A DNA stretch of 64,000 bases from Nodularia sphaerocarpa UHCC 0038. GTDB lineage: Bacteria > Cyanobacteriota > Cyanobacteriia > Cyanobacteriales > Nostocaceae. The stretch spans positions 1,058,356 to 1,122,355 of the forward strand of contig NZ_CP060140.1 in the NCBI RefSeq assembly GCF_022376295.1, in the 5' to 3' direction. How positions within the stretch are numbered: the first letter of the stretch is position 1; every line of letters begins with the position of its first letter. The notes beneath the pieces were generated by a model. The model searched no databases and was not told where the DNA came from. It was given only the letters and a program-made list of their open reading frames with translations. The position numbers were made by a program, and so were the translations under genes. Positions 1 through 11,104 of the stretch are shown one piece after another.

Positions 1-1064
<1,064 letters not shown>

Positions 1065-1414
1065 AGGGAGACCGAATCCACTCAAACATCGAAAACAAAT
1101 TGTGATTAGATACTGAGTTGGTCATTCCTAGGTCGGTCGAGTATTGGTGAAAGCTTTCAAAGTATTTTTGGTTCAGTTCATTCCTAAACACCAAAATTTT
1201 CTGGAATATAAATTCAGCAATTGATTGATAGAACAATCGAACTGCTGGGTGATTATCCAGCCAGAACCTTGAAAACTGCATAGTAACGCGAAAAAAAGCA
1301 GGCAGACGAATTGGAGTCCTGAGTGCTTCGAGACTGAGTGCTGAGTCAAATCAGTGCCAAGAAAGAAGTAAACAGAACGAAGAAAAGTTTGCAGAAAAAC
1401 ACCAATGTAAATGT
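1065..1414 (+). other. 16S-23S internal transcribed spacer without tRNA genes
   Basis: This 350-base spacer contains no tRNA-Ile or tRNA-Ala cloverleaf; I looked for the conserved T-loop GGTTCGAATC and did not find it. A D1-D1' type helix (GACC near 1070 pairing with GGTC near 1135) follows the 16S end. A box B hairpin lies at about 1215-1247 (CAGCA...TGCTG) and a box A antitermination element at about 1264-1282 (GAACCTTGAAAACTGCATA). Nostocales genomes often carry both tRNA-containing and tRNA-less spacers in different rRNA operons. Confidence 0.85.
1265..1293 (+). promoter_or_regulatory. 5' arm of the pre-23S processing stem (overlaps box A)
   Basis: This 29-base stretch is nearly complementary to 4265-4293 just beyond the 23S 3' end. 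The right halves (CAGTAACGCGAAA / TTTCGCGTTACTG) pair almost perfectly and the rest pairs with a few mismatches or G-U pairs. Such long stems bracketing 23S are the usual RNase III processing substrate. The function is inferred from position and complementarity. Confidence 0.7.
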
Positions 1415-4241
<2,827 letters not shown>

Positions 4242-4264
4242 CACACCATTTGGTGATGTATTTA

Positions 4265-4293
4265 TTTCGCGTTACTGTGCAGCCTTCAGGGTT
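4265..4293 (+). promoter_or_regulatory. 3' arm of the pre-23S processing stem
   Basis: It is complementary to 1265-1293 upstream of 23S (see that entry). Together the two arms would loop out the 23S precursor for RNase III cleavage. Confidence 0.7.
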
Positions 4294-4298
4294 TTGTA

Positions 4299-4357
4299 AA
4301 TTTTAGATTTTAGATTTTGGATTCATACCTTCAATCTAAAATCCAAAATCCAAAATC
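4299..4357. repeat. Palindromic A/T-rich repeat in the 23S-5S spacer
   Basis: Two arms built from ATTTTAGATTTTGGATT-like sequence (4299-4325) and its complement AATCTAAAATCCAAAATCC (4333-4351) can fold into a long hairpin. This hairpin type is dispersed through Nostocales genomes. Here it sits inside a transcribed rRNA operon between 23S and 5S. Confidence 0.7.
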
Positions 4358-4366
4358 GCCAAGTTT

Positions 4367-4484
4367 TCCTGGTGTTTATTGCGCGGTGGAACCACACTGA
4401 TCCCTTCCCGAACTCAGAGGTGAAACGCTGCTGCGGCGACGATAGTTTTGGGGTAGCCCTCTGCAAAAATAGCTCGATGCCAGG
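4367..4484 (+). rRNA. rrf: 5S ribosomal RNA
   Basis: The gene has the terminal helix TCCTGG/CCAGG, the loop sequence CCACACTGATCCCTTCCCGAACTC and the loop E region GGGGTAGCCC. The length of about 118 nt is normal. It is the last gene of the operon and is followed directly by a rho-independent terminator. Confidence 0.96.
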
Positions 4485-4500
4485 TTTATATATACAAAAT

Positions 4501-4538
4501 AAGAGTCTCTTCTGTAATGGAAGGGGCTTTTATTTTTT
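4501..4538 (+). terminator. Rho-independent terminator of the rRNA operon
   Basis: AAGAGTCTCTTC (4501-4512) pairs over 12 base pairs, allowing G-U, with GAAGGGGCTTTT (4520-4531) around a 7-nt loop. The stem is followed by ATTTTTT. The hairpin starts 16 nt after the 5S end. Confidence 0.85.
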
Positions 4539-4655
4539 GCATTGGCTTATTTATTTCATTAGCCCTATTTCCTAATTATAAAATCTAGCGATCGCTAGAT
4601 GCTAAAACTCTCATAGAAGCTATAAACTGCAAATGTTGCACCAAATAATATACCT

Positions 4656-5990
4656 GTGGATGCTATTTTAGAACGATCGCACGAATTAAAACAAGCCTTA
4701 CTCGATTTTGTCTTGGACGCAGAAGGAGAACTAGCAGAAGCACTAGAAACTTATGCAGCAGAACATTTGCGTCGAGGTAGTGGAGATAGTAGTCAGCAAG
4801 ACTTAATCATTGATAGCTTTCTTGTAGAAGGAAAAGTTGGTGATAAGTTACCATTAGAATTGTTTATCGAAAACTGTGAAGATTTATCACAGAGCGATCG
4901 CAATTTACTAAAAAACTGGCATCGTAGTTTTATTGGCTTGTTTGCCATAAATAATATTTTACCCGATGGCTTTGAGTTTACCAATTGGCTTACAGATAAA
5001 CACTATATTGTCAAGCCCAGCGATACTCAAACTTTAGAGAAATTATCTCGCTTGAAAGTAGGAGAAATATTACTAACTCATATTTTTCCCATTAACAATA
5101 GCTATTGGATGTTTTCTAGTCCCTACACAATCATGGGTAAATTGGGTAAGCCAAAACTCGCTGTAGCAATTGGCAATTTCAAAGAAAACTATAAAAATAA
5201 TCTGTATAGCGATGCTCCTGACTTGTTAGAGGAAGCTTGGCAATCAGTAGAGCAATATCATCAGCAGTTTATAGACTTTTTCGGCAGTGATGAAATTATA
5301 TTACCGGGATACCAACTGAATAAAAAAATCGCTGAATTTCAAGAGTTAATTACTGAAAAACGTTTGACTGAGGCAGGAATTGATTCTTCCAAATCTCTGG
5401 CGGAAATGGCAGAAGAAGCTGGCGTTAGCGAAGAAGAAATACAAACAGTCGCTAAAGAAGTTGGTGCAGACTCAAATGTAGTTTCTCAAATTTTTAAAGA
5501 TAACAAGAGTACCGGCAAGACTAAAATGGTCATGCCAAAGGTTGATTTACCTGCTGAACTTAGGAAAGCAGAACAAGTTACGGCTCTTTCTCATCCTCGT
5601 TGGGGACAAATGTTTTTACCAACCTATAGTAGGATGCAAGCAATTCTCTCAGATGAGGATGGGCAAAATATTGAAGGTAATGAAAAACTAATTCGCCACT
5701 ACCTGGAAGACAAAAGTATTAATGCTTTTATCTGGTATCGTTTAGCCGAAAGCTATCCAATTCAACTAGAAAAGTTGTTGCAAGATTTTCTACAAAGTCC
5801 AGAGTTTAACCTGGCAAATGACTTGGATTTAGTTTTGCAGGGATTCGACAAACCTATAGAGCCAGATTTACCAGAAATTGCCAGTGTACCGATACATCTG
5901 CACAACTTATTTCAAGAAGCCATCGCAGAAGTTAACAAATCTAAGTCCAAGGGCAAAGGACAAAAGAAGCCAGTAAAGGGTTTTAAATGA
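4656..5990 (+). CDS. Conserved hypothetical protein, 444 aa
   Basis: I do not recognise a domain. It is a soluble, acidic, largely helical protein with no signal peptide or membrane segment. Residues about 245-290 (rich in Glu, with a SLAEMAEEAGVSEEE-like stretch) resemble a short helix-turn-helix or helical repeat. The tail is Lys-rich (KSKSKGKGQKKPVKGFK) and could contact nucleic acid or membrane, which is inference only. The start is GTG at 4656; no in-frame ATG lies near it. It lies about 120 bases beyond the rRNA terminator and reads the same way, but must have its own promoter. Downstream there is only repeat DNA. Confidence 0.8.
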   Translation: MDAILERSHELKQALLDFVLDAEGELAEALETYAAEHLRRGSGDSSQQDLIIDSFLVEGKVGDKLPLELFIENCEDLSQSDRNLLKNWHRSFIGLFAINNILPDGFEFTNWLTDKHYIVKPSDTQTLEKLSRLKVGEILLTHIFPINNSYWMFSSPYTIMGKLGKPKLAVAIGNFKENYKNNLYSDAPDLLEEAWQSVEQYHQQFIDFFGSDEIILPGYQLNKKIAEFQELITEKRLTEAGIDSSKSLAEMAEEAGVSEEEIQTVAKEVGADSNVVSQIFKDNKSTGKTKMVMPKVDLPAELRKAEQVTALSHPRWGQMFLPTYSRMQAILSDEDGQNIEGNEKLIRHYLEDKSINAFIWYRLAESYPIQLEKLLQDFLQSPEFNLANDLDLVLQGFDKPIEPDLPEIASVPIHLHNLFQEAIAEVNKSKSKGKGQKKPVKGFK

Positions 5991-6288
5991 AATTAGTCAT
6001 TAGCGGAGGCATCATATAATTATCTGTAGGGTTAGCCCTCCTAGACATCGCTTTGATATTAAGAAGGCAGAAGTACGAGGGCAGAGGGCATTCGGGAATC
6101 CCCATAAATAAATTTAGGGGATTTGACAAGGACACCTTTTTTCTTGCGCTTGCGCGTCTCGAAAAAAATCCTTTTACCTTTTTCATAAATAAATTTAGGG
6201 GCTTGCGACCCTTTTGGCAGAGGGCAAAAATTATATTTCTTCCTCCTGCCTCCTGCCCTCTGCCTTTCTTCGGTAATAATTTGGCAAT
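5991..6288. repeat. Intergenic repeat-rich segment with an 18-bp direct repeat
   Basis: No gene is supported here. CATAAATAAATTTAGGGG occurs exactly twice, at 6103-6120 and 6184-6201 (81 bp apart), each next to a GGCAGAGGGCA or TTTGGCAGAGGGCA tract. The layout looks like a dispersed noncoding repeat that duplicated locally. Confidence 0.6.
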
Positions 6289-6678
6289 CTAGTAAGCCTC
6301 GAATCTCCTACTATCATAGTAAAAAGTTAGAAAAGTATTATCATCGATCATGATTCCCAATATGATGTCTAGTGTTTCTAGAAAATAAGGGCTACCAGAT
6401 TCATCTTCACTACTCGTAATAGGCTCATCTAAAACAGCGACAACGATAGCAGGTTGCTTTTTGTGAGGTATTTTTCTATTTTTGAGATATTCTTTCCATT
6501 TCACAAGCTGTCCAACTTGAAAAGATTCTTTTTGGAGAAGGTTATTACAAGCTATCTTAAGTTTATCTGTATATTCTTCTCCATAGCTGTTCTCTTCTTC
6601 AATAATTAATTCTCTATCTTGGAGAGACTGAAGAAAATCCGATAATATTTCTTCTTTGTCATGTTTTTGTGCGCTCAT
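6289..6678 (-). CDS. Hypothetical protein, 129 aa, last gene of the deaminase cluster
   Basis: This small acidic protein matches no family that I can name. The N-terminal 50 residues are predicted helical and charged. The C-terminal half (FQVGQLVKWKEYLKNRKIP ... AIVVAVLDEPI ... FLTFYYDSRRFEAY) looks like a beta-rich SH3-like or small barrel fold; this is inference from the pattern of hydrophobic strands. It starts 29 bases after the preceding gene on the same strand and is probably co-transcribed with it and with the deaminase-like gene. Its position suggests an accessory or immunity role, but nothing in the sequence proves it. Confidence 0.7.
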   Translation of the reverse strand: MSAQKHDKEEILSDFLQSLQDRELIIEEENSYGEEYTDKLKIACNNLLQKESFQVGQLVKWKEYLKNRKIPHKKQPAIVVAVLDEPITSSEDESGSPYFLETLDIILGIMIDDNTFLTFYYDSRRFEAY

Positions 6679-6707
6679 TGATCTAAATTATTTAATTTGC
6701 TATGAAT

Positions 6708-7616
6708 TTAAACAAATTGAGTGATTTTTCTATCCTTACGTGTGTTAATAATTGAATTAAAACTACTACTCTTGAACTCAATATTTATTTCTTTGTCCTT
6801 TGCAATATTATTGTACTTAAATAAATGCTGTGAATTTTTCTTGTCTTCATTCGTTATATCTAGTCGAACCATTAACTGTAATAAATAGCTAATATCATTG
6901 ATTAAGCTAGTTTGGCGCAATCTAATGGTTTCTTTATTTTGTAAACCTTCTACTATATAGAAAGATTTAGGTGGCTTTAAATAAAAACTAGCCGGCACAA
7001 CATCGAATAGCCACCATTCAAATAATTCTCTTCTTCCATAGGAACCAGGAAAAATTGCATATCCTTCTAAGCAATCATCTAAAATTTCTAAAATTGCCTT
7101 TATAGCTTGATTATAATTTAGAACCCGAACCGCATTCCGAAATACATCTAATGCCTCATTGATCACCTGGAGGCTTGCTATCTCTGTTTGAAAATTAAAA
7201 TCACAATTTCCGGTTATTTGAAAAATTAATTTATCAACAGCAATTTCGGTAGTGCTTTCCGAGCTAATCGATTTATTAATAGTCTCAATTATCCATCTAA
7301 CCATCAAATTAATAATATTTTTGGGTGATAGCTTTCCATGTGGCTGATAGTGTTTTACTGTAGGCTCTACCACTAGAGCTAGGATGAGTGTCATCCAAAC
7401 ATAACGAAGATGACTGAGTGTCTCATTGCTACTACGCAGTGCTTCTAAAACTTCATTTAAAGTATCTTCCAGTGAGGCTGTGCCATCTGCCTCTGGCTCG
7501 TATAGTTCTTCATAATGTTCCAGCCTAATTTTGTTAAATAAAGCTTCTAGAGGTTCAGGTATGTTATTTGTATAAGATACTTGCCGATTTATCGATGGGG
7601 TGAATTTGATTACCAT
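6708..7616 (-). CDS. Hypothetical helical protein, 302 aa, middle gene of the deaminase cluster
   Basis: I do not recognise the family. The protein is almost entirely helical, with one strongly hydrophobic helix (WMTLILALVV, about residue 75) and conserved-looking aromatic stretches (GRRELFEWWLFDVVPASFYL). The C-terminal 45 residues are Lys/Asn-rich. I chose ATG 7616 because the complementary strand carries GGGAGGAA seven bases upstream; a longer reading to 7664 would overlap the sequence just after the deaminase stop. The gap to the deaminase stop is 26 bases, so translation may be coupled. It could be an immunity partner or a scaffold of the cluster (inference). Confidence 0.75.
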   Translation of the reverse strand: MVIKFTPSINRQVSYTNNIPEPLEALFNKIRLEHYEELYEPEADGTASLEDTLNEVLEALRSSNETLSHLRYVWMTLILALVVEPTVKHYQPHGKLSPKNIINLMVRWIIETINKSISSESTTEIAVDKLIFQITGNCDFNFQTEIASLQVINEALDVFRNAVRVLNYNQAIKAILEILDDCLEGYAIFPGSYGRRELFEWWLFDVVPASFYLKPPKSFYIVEGLQNKETIRLRQTSLINDISYLLQLMVRLDITNEDKKNSQHLFKYNNIAKDKEINIEFKSSSFNSIINTRKDRKITQFV

Positions 7617-7642
7617 TATAAGTTCCTCCCTGATAATTAGTT

Positions 7643-8089
7643 CTATGGATACGGATAGTCCCAAAATACTTCTGTTTTGATATTTGGAAACTTCATTTGA
7701 AATTGCTTTATAATATTTTCACAACTTTCACAGGGTTGTAGTTCTGTGTAAAGATAAAGATTCCCTTCTACCTGAAGATCGTAGAGTATTTCAAGCTGAT
7801 ATGCAATTGTGGATAATACTTTATATTCAGCATCAGTATCCATAAGGCGATGAGTACGGGAGTCAACGGTTGGTTCAAATTGCCCTCCTTCTGACTTGGG
7901 CTTGGGTTGAGGAATGGGACTATTTTTTCCACCTCTAGATGTTCCTCCTACACAAAAAGCTACATCACCTTGAATATGTATTTCAGCAACCGCAACATTA
8001 CTTTTCCCGATAGGTTTTTTAAGGTATGTTGCTCGAATTGTAGCAGCAGATGCCGATAACTGAGCCTTGATTAGAGTTTTACTCCCCAT
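7643..8089 (-). CDS. Small nucleic-acid/nucleotide deaminase-fold protein (BURPS668_1122-like)
   Basis: The 148-aa product has the two zinc-site signatures of the cytidine deaminase superfamily. TDAEYK supplies an Asp-Ala-Glu in place of the usual His/Cys-x-Glu (Glu being the catalytic acid), and about 35 residues later ELQPCESC gives the PCxxC pair. The surrounding pattern (DAEYKVLSTIA, LYLYTEL, PNIKTEVFW) matches what is described for bacterial toxin deaminases of the BURPS668_1122 group. No secretion or polymorphic-toxin N-terminal domain is attached; the N-terminus only carries a short beta-rich region. The start is uncertain: ATG 8089 is used, and TTG 8134 would add 15 residues. It is the first gene of a three-gene cluster and is divergent from the GTPase gene, with a short intergenic region. 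Confidence 0.75.
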   Translation of the reverse strand: MGSKTLIKAQLSASAATIRATYLKKPIGKSNVAVAEIHIQGDVAFCVGGTSRGGKNSPIPQPKPKSEGGQFEPTVDSRTHRLMDTDAEYKVLSTIAYQLEILYDLQVEGNLYLYTELQPCESCENIIKQFQMKFPNIKTEVFWDYPYP

Positions 8090-8157
8090 AGAAGTTTTTT
8101 GGGATAAATTGAGTATAGATGTAGGGAGTATCAAAAATTAGGGCGGATCACTAAAAA

Positions 8158-10077
8158 ATGCTGCGATTAAAACTGTGGCAATGGGTAGTATTAGCATTAC
8201 CCATTGCACTAATCATTACTTTTTTACTCATCTGTGCAGGGATGCAAATTCATACCTGGGGTATTAGTTGGATCTGGGGTATATTTACCCTGGTATTTGT
8301 GGGCTGGCGCTGGCTGCTGGTGAGATGGACTAAACCTCAAATCAATATGGTAGAAGCTGCTTTGGCAGAAGTTACAGAAGAGTTAGAATCAGCCGCAGAT
8401 CAGCCAGTAGGACTACCAGCCCAAAGCGACAATATCAAACAGGCAGAAATAGCACTACAAGAGATTCTCAAAGCAGCACAAAGCGATCGCCCGATTTGGG
8501 AAGACTGGCAAACTTTTTGGTCACGATGCCAAGATTTAGTCACAGCGATCGCGCATATATATTATCCTCAAGTTCAATATCCCCTTTTGAATATTTATAT
8601 ACCCCAGGCTTACGGGTTAATTCGGGGAACGATGGATGACCTCGATCAGTGGATGCAGAAGTTATCACCAGCACTGAATCAGGTTACCGTTGGACAAGCT
8701 TACCAAGCTTATGAAGTTTATCGCAAAATTGAGCCATCGGCTCGGAAAGTTTTCCAGGCATTGAATTGGGCGCAGTGGCTATTTAATCCTGTAGTCGCAG
8801 TGGCCAAGCAAGCTACTAAGGGTTATACTAACCAAGCAACTCAGCAGTTGTTAGTCAATTTAGGGCAACTACTGCGGGAAAATGCCCTGCGGAATTTATG
8901 CCGTCAGGCGATCGCACTTTACAGTGGTAGCAAATTACCAGTTGCAGAAGCCAGTATTTCTACACCAACGCTACCCACAGCCAAGACTCAAAACCTGCGA
9001 GAAATTTTAACCAAAGCCGAACCAGCCGAGGAAGTTGCCCAAAAACCTGTCAATATTCTCATTGTCGGGCGCACAGGTTCGGGAAAAAGCAGCTTAATTA
9101 ATACCTTATTTCAGGCTGATCTCGCAGAGGTAGATGTTTTACCCAGCACTGATCAGATTCAAAATTATCATTGGCAAAGTTCAACGGGGGAAAGTTTAAC
9201 GCTGTGGGATTCCCCAGGTTATGAACAGGTGAATGGTGGTAATTTGCGAAATTTGGTGCTTGATTATGCTACCAATGCAGATTTACTACTGTTAGTTACC
9301 CCTGCACTTGATCCCGCCCTACAAATGGATGTAGATTTTCTCCAAGATATGCAGGCGGAAGTTGCAGATTTACCAACTATTGCAGTTGTTACCCAAGTGG
9401 ATCGTCTGCGTCCTCTTCGGGAGTGGGAACCGCCTTATAATTGGGAATCGGGAAATCGTCCCAAAGAAATTGCCATTCGTAACGCTACCGAATACCGCGC
9501 CCAACTTTTGGATAACTTCTGTAATCTAGTATTACCGATTGTTACCAGCGACATTAAAACAGGTCGAGCCGCCTGGGGTGTAGAAACACTATCTTTGCAA
9601 ATTGTAGATGCGATCGCACCTGCAAAACAACTGAGATTAGCCCGCTTTTTGCGTAACTTGGAAGCCCGTACTGTCGCATCTGCCAAAATCATCGACCATT
9701 ATACCTTCCAAATGGCAACAACTCAGGGATTAACCGCACTGCTGAAAAGTCCTGTGCTGCAATTTATTTCCACCCTATCAACTGGCTCTCCTACTTTGGC
9801 GTATCTTCTAGCAGAACAAATCCCTGTGGAACAGTTACCCATTGTCATTGGTAAACTGCAAATGGCTTATGACCTGTTTTCGCTATTGCATACAGGTAAA
9901 GTTAATCCTCTTAACTTTGATTTGCTATCTCTTTGGCCATTGCTACTAGAAAACTCCGCTACACCTGACCGCAACGCCTGGGCTTTTGGTCACTCCCTCG
10001 TCGAATACTGGACTCAGGATATGAGTGTGGAAAAACTCCGGGAACGGTTTAATTACTATTTGAAAGAAGATAAGTAA
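8158..10077 (+). CDS. Membrane-anchored Era/YfjP-like GTPase, 639 aa
   Basis: The N-terminus (residues 9-55) contains two membrane-spanning helices separated by a short turn. A helical linker of about 220 residues leads to a TRAFAC-class G domain: G1 GRTGSGKSS near residue 305, G3 DSPGYE near 356, and G4 TQVDRL near 418. The C-terminal 150 residues are helical with a weakly hydrophobic stretch. Proteins of this design occur in most filamentous cyanobacteria, and their client process is not settled. The start is ATG 8158. It is transcribed away from the deaminase-like gene, with only about 70 bases between the start codons, so the two promoters must overlap. Confidence 0.85.
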   Translation: MLRLKLWQWVVLALPIALIITFLLICAGMQIHTWGISWIWGIFTLVFVGWRWLLVRWTKPQINMVEAALAEVTEELESAADQPVGLPAQSDNIKQAEIALQEILKAAQSDRPIWEDWQTFWSRCQDLVTAIAHIYYPQVQYPLLNIYIPQAYGLIRGTMDDLDQWMQKLSPALNQVTVGQAYQAYEVYRKIEPSARKVFQALNWAQWLFNPVVAVAKQATKGYTNQATQQLLVNLGQLLRENALRNLCRQAIALYSGSKLPVAEASISTPTLPTAKTQNLREILTKAEPAEEVAQKPVNILIVGRTGSGKSSLINTLFQADLAEVDVLPSTDQIQNYHWQSSTGESLTLWDSPGYEQVNGGNLRNLVLDYATNADLLLLVTPALDPALQMDVDFLQDMQAEVADLPTIAVVTQVDRLRPLREWEPPYNWESGNRPKEIAIRNATEYRAQLLDNFCNLVLPIVTSDIKTGRAAWGVETLSLQIVDAIAPAKQLRLARFLRNLEARTVASAKIIDHYTFQMATTQGLTALLKSPVLQFISTLSTGSPTLAYLLAEQIPVEQLPIVIGKLQMAYDLFSLLHTGKVNPLNFDLLSLWPLLLENSATPDRNAWAFGHSLVEYWTQDMSVEKLRERFNYYLKEDK

Positions 10078-10168
10078 AATAAGAAATAAAGTTTTGTTTG
10101 AGTTTTTACACAATAAGAAGTAAGTCAGCGAGAAAAATTCAATGTATGTTAAGAAATATAAATTATTC

Positions 10169-10246
10169 GTAGGGTGTGTTATGCCGTAAGGCTAACGCAC
10201 CTTGAATCGGTGCTGGTGCGTTGCGCGGCGCGACAACACACCCTAC
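10169..10246. repeat. Palindromic dispersed repeat (GTAGGGTGTGTT family)
   Basis: The outer arms GTAGGGTGTGTT and AACACACCCTAC are exact reverse complements. Inner arms (AACGCACC / GGTGCGTT) also pair. The family is common in cyanobacteria; a relative lies at 37297-37396. Confidence 0.75.
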
Positions 10247-10275
10247 ATTGAAATTTATACGCCTTAATTAAATAT

Positions 10276-10596
10276 CTAGGCATCTTCAATTTCAAGTTGA
10301 GCTACAGTAACAGCGTTAAAAGCAAACGCCAAAACTAATGGCATGGGACATTTCAATACAACTGTAGAAACAATAGCTACGATTGTGCCAATTACCGCCG
10401 ATGCTGACCAGACTCTTTCCTCAACAGTTAACCCCTTTTCAGCTTTAATCAAGTTGAGGATGTGATTGGGAATTGGTTCAGGCATTACGCATCCAGGAGG
10501 AAAAGCCCAATAGTTGTTGCGCCGCTCGACAAATAATTCTGTCCAGCCATTTTCTTGACACCAGGCTTCAATCCAATCAAGTGAGTAATGAGTCAT
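10276..10596 (-). CDS. Small conserved cyanobacterial membrane protein, 106 aa
   Basis: The N-terminal half is soluble and aromatic (WIEAWCQENGWTELFVERR, then YWAFPPGCVMPEPIP). The C-terminal half has one or two hydrophobic helices (ASAVIGTIVAIVSTVVL and MPLVLAFAFNAVTVAQL). I know no function for it. The start is ATG 10596. It stands alone between a repeat (10169-10246) and a 500-base noncoding stretch. Confidence 0.7.
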   Translation of the reverse strand: MTHYSLDWIEAWCQENGWTELFVERRNNYWAFPPGCVMPEPIPNHILNLIKAEKGLTVEERVWSASAVIGTIVAIVSTVVLKCPMPLVLAFAFNAVTVAQLEIEDA

Positions 10597-10946
10597 AACA
10601 GTGCTAGTAATTAAGACTTGTGGAATTTGTGTATGTAGTGAATATAGATTTGTGAGAGATTCCTGAATAGTTAATCAATTATGATGAACTTGGCATAAAT
10701 GCTTAGACATACAAGAATTGCTTAACTGCTCACATAATAAAAGACTAACAGCCGATAGAAAATGCTGCGTTCAAAATACAATAAACTTTACTTATGAACT
10801 AAATAAATAGATCCCCGACTTCTTTGAGAACTCGGGGATCTGGTAACTGTGATAATTAATTTTTGTTAAGATAAAACGTTTTAAATAGTTAACAAATTTA
10901 ACAGTTAACGCTAGTGCTTTCTTCTTTAATTAGAAAAGATTTGGTT
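10597..10946. other. Noncoding stretch with a GATCCCCGA hairpin
   Basis: No gene is seen here. AGATCCCCGA (10809-10818) and TCGGGGATCT (10832-10841) form a 10-bp stem around a 13-base loop. This hairpin is widespread in Nostoc intergenic DNA and may act as a transcription terminator, though it lacks a clean T-run on either side. Confidence 0.5.
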
Positions 10947-10996
10947 GAGTCGGACAAGTCTTCGGTTTTGCAACCTACCAAGCAGCTATCCGACTC
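10947..10996 (-). repeat. Inverted repeat downstream of the kinase-FGE variable region
   Basis: GAGTCGGA (10947-10954) and TCCGACTC (10989-10996) are exact reverse complements separated by 34 bases. The pair lies about 110 bases beyond the stop codon of the kinase-FGE gene. Hairpins in this position are a known companion of DGR variable regions, though here the loop is long. Confidence 0.5.
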
Positions 10997-11104
10997 GGTT
11001 TTATATTTGGAGGTCGTCGCCTTCCTCGCTGGTTCAGGTCTGGACTCCCGATTGTACGCCCGATAAATTCCCATTTATCAGTTCGTTCTGACCTCTGGGA
11101 GCGC

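Noticed and set aside
1065..1414. Possible tRNA-Ile/Ala in the ribosomal spacer
   Set aside because: No T-loop, acceptor pairing or anticodon arm could be found; the spacer is explained by box A, box B and helices.
10597..11104. DGR reverse transcriptase or template repeat next to the variable region
   Set aside because: No reading frame with RT motifs and no adenine-rich near-copy of the variable region occurs here or elsewhere in the window.
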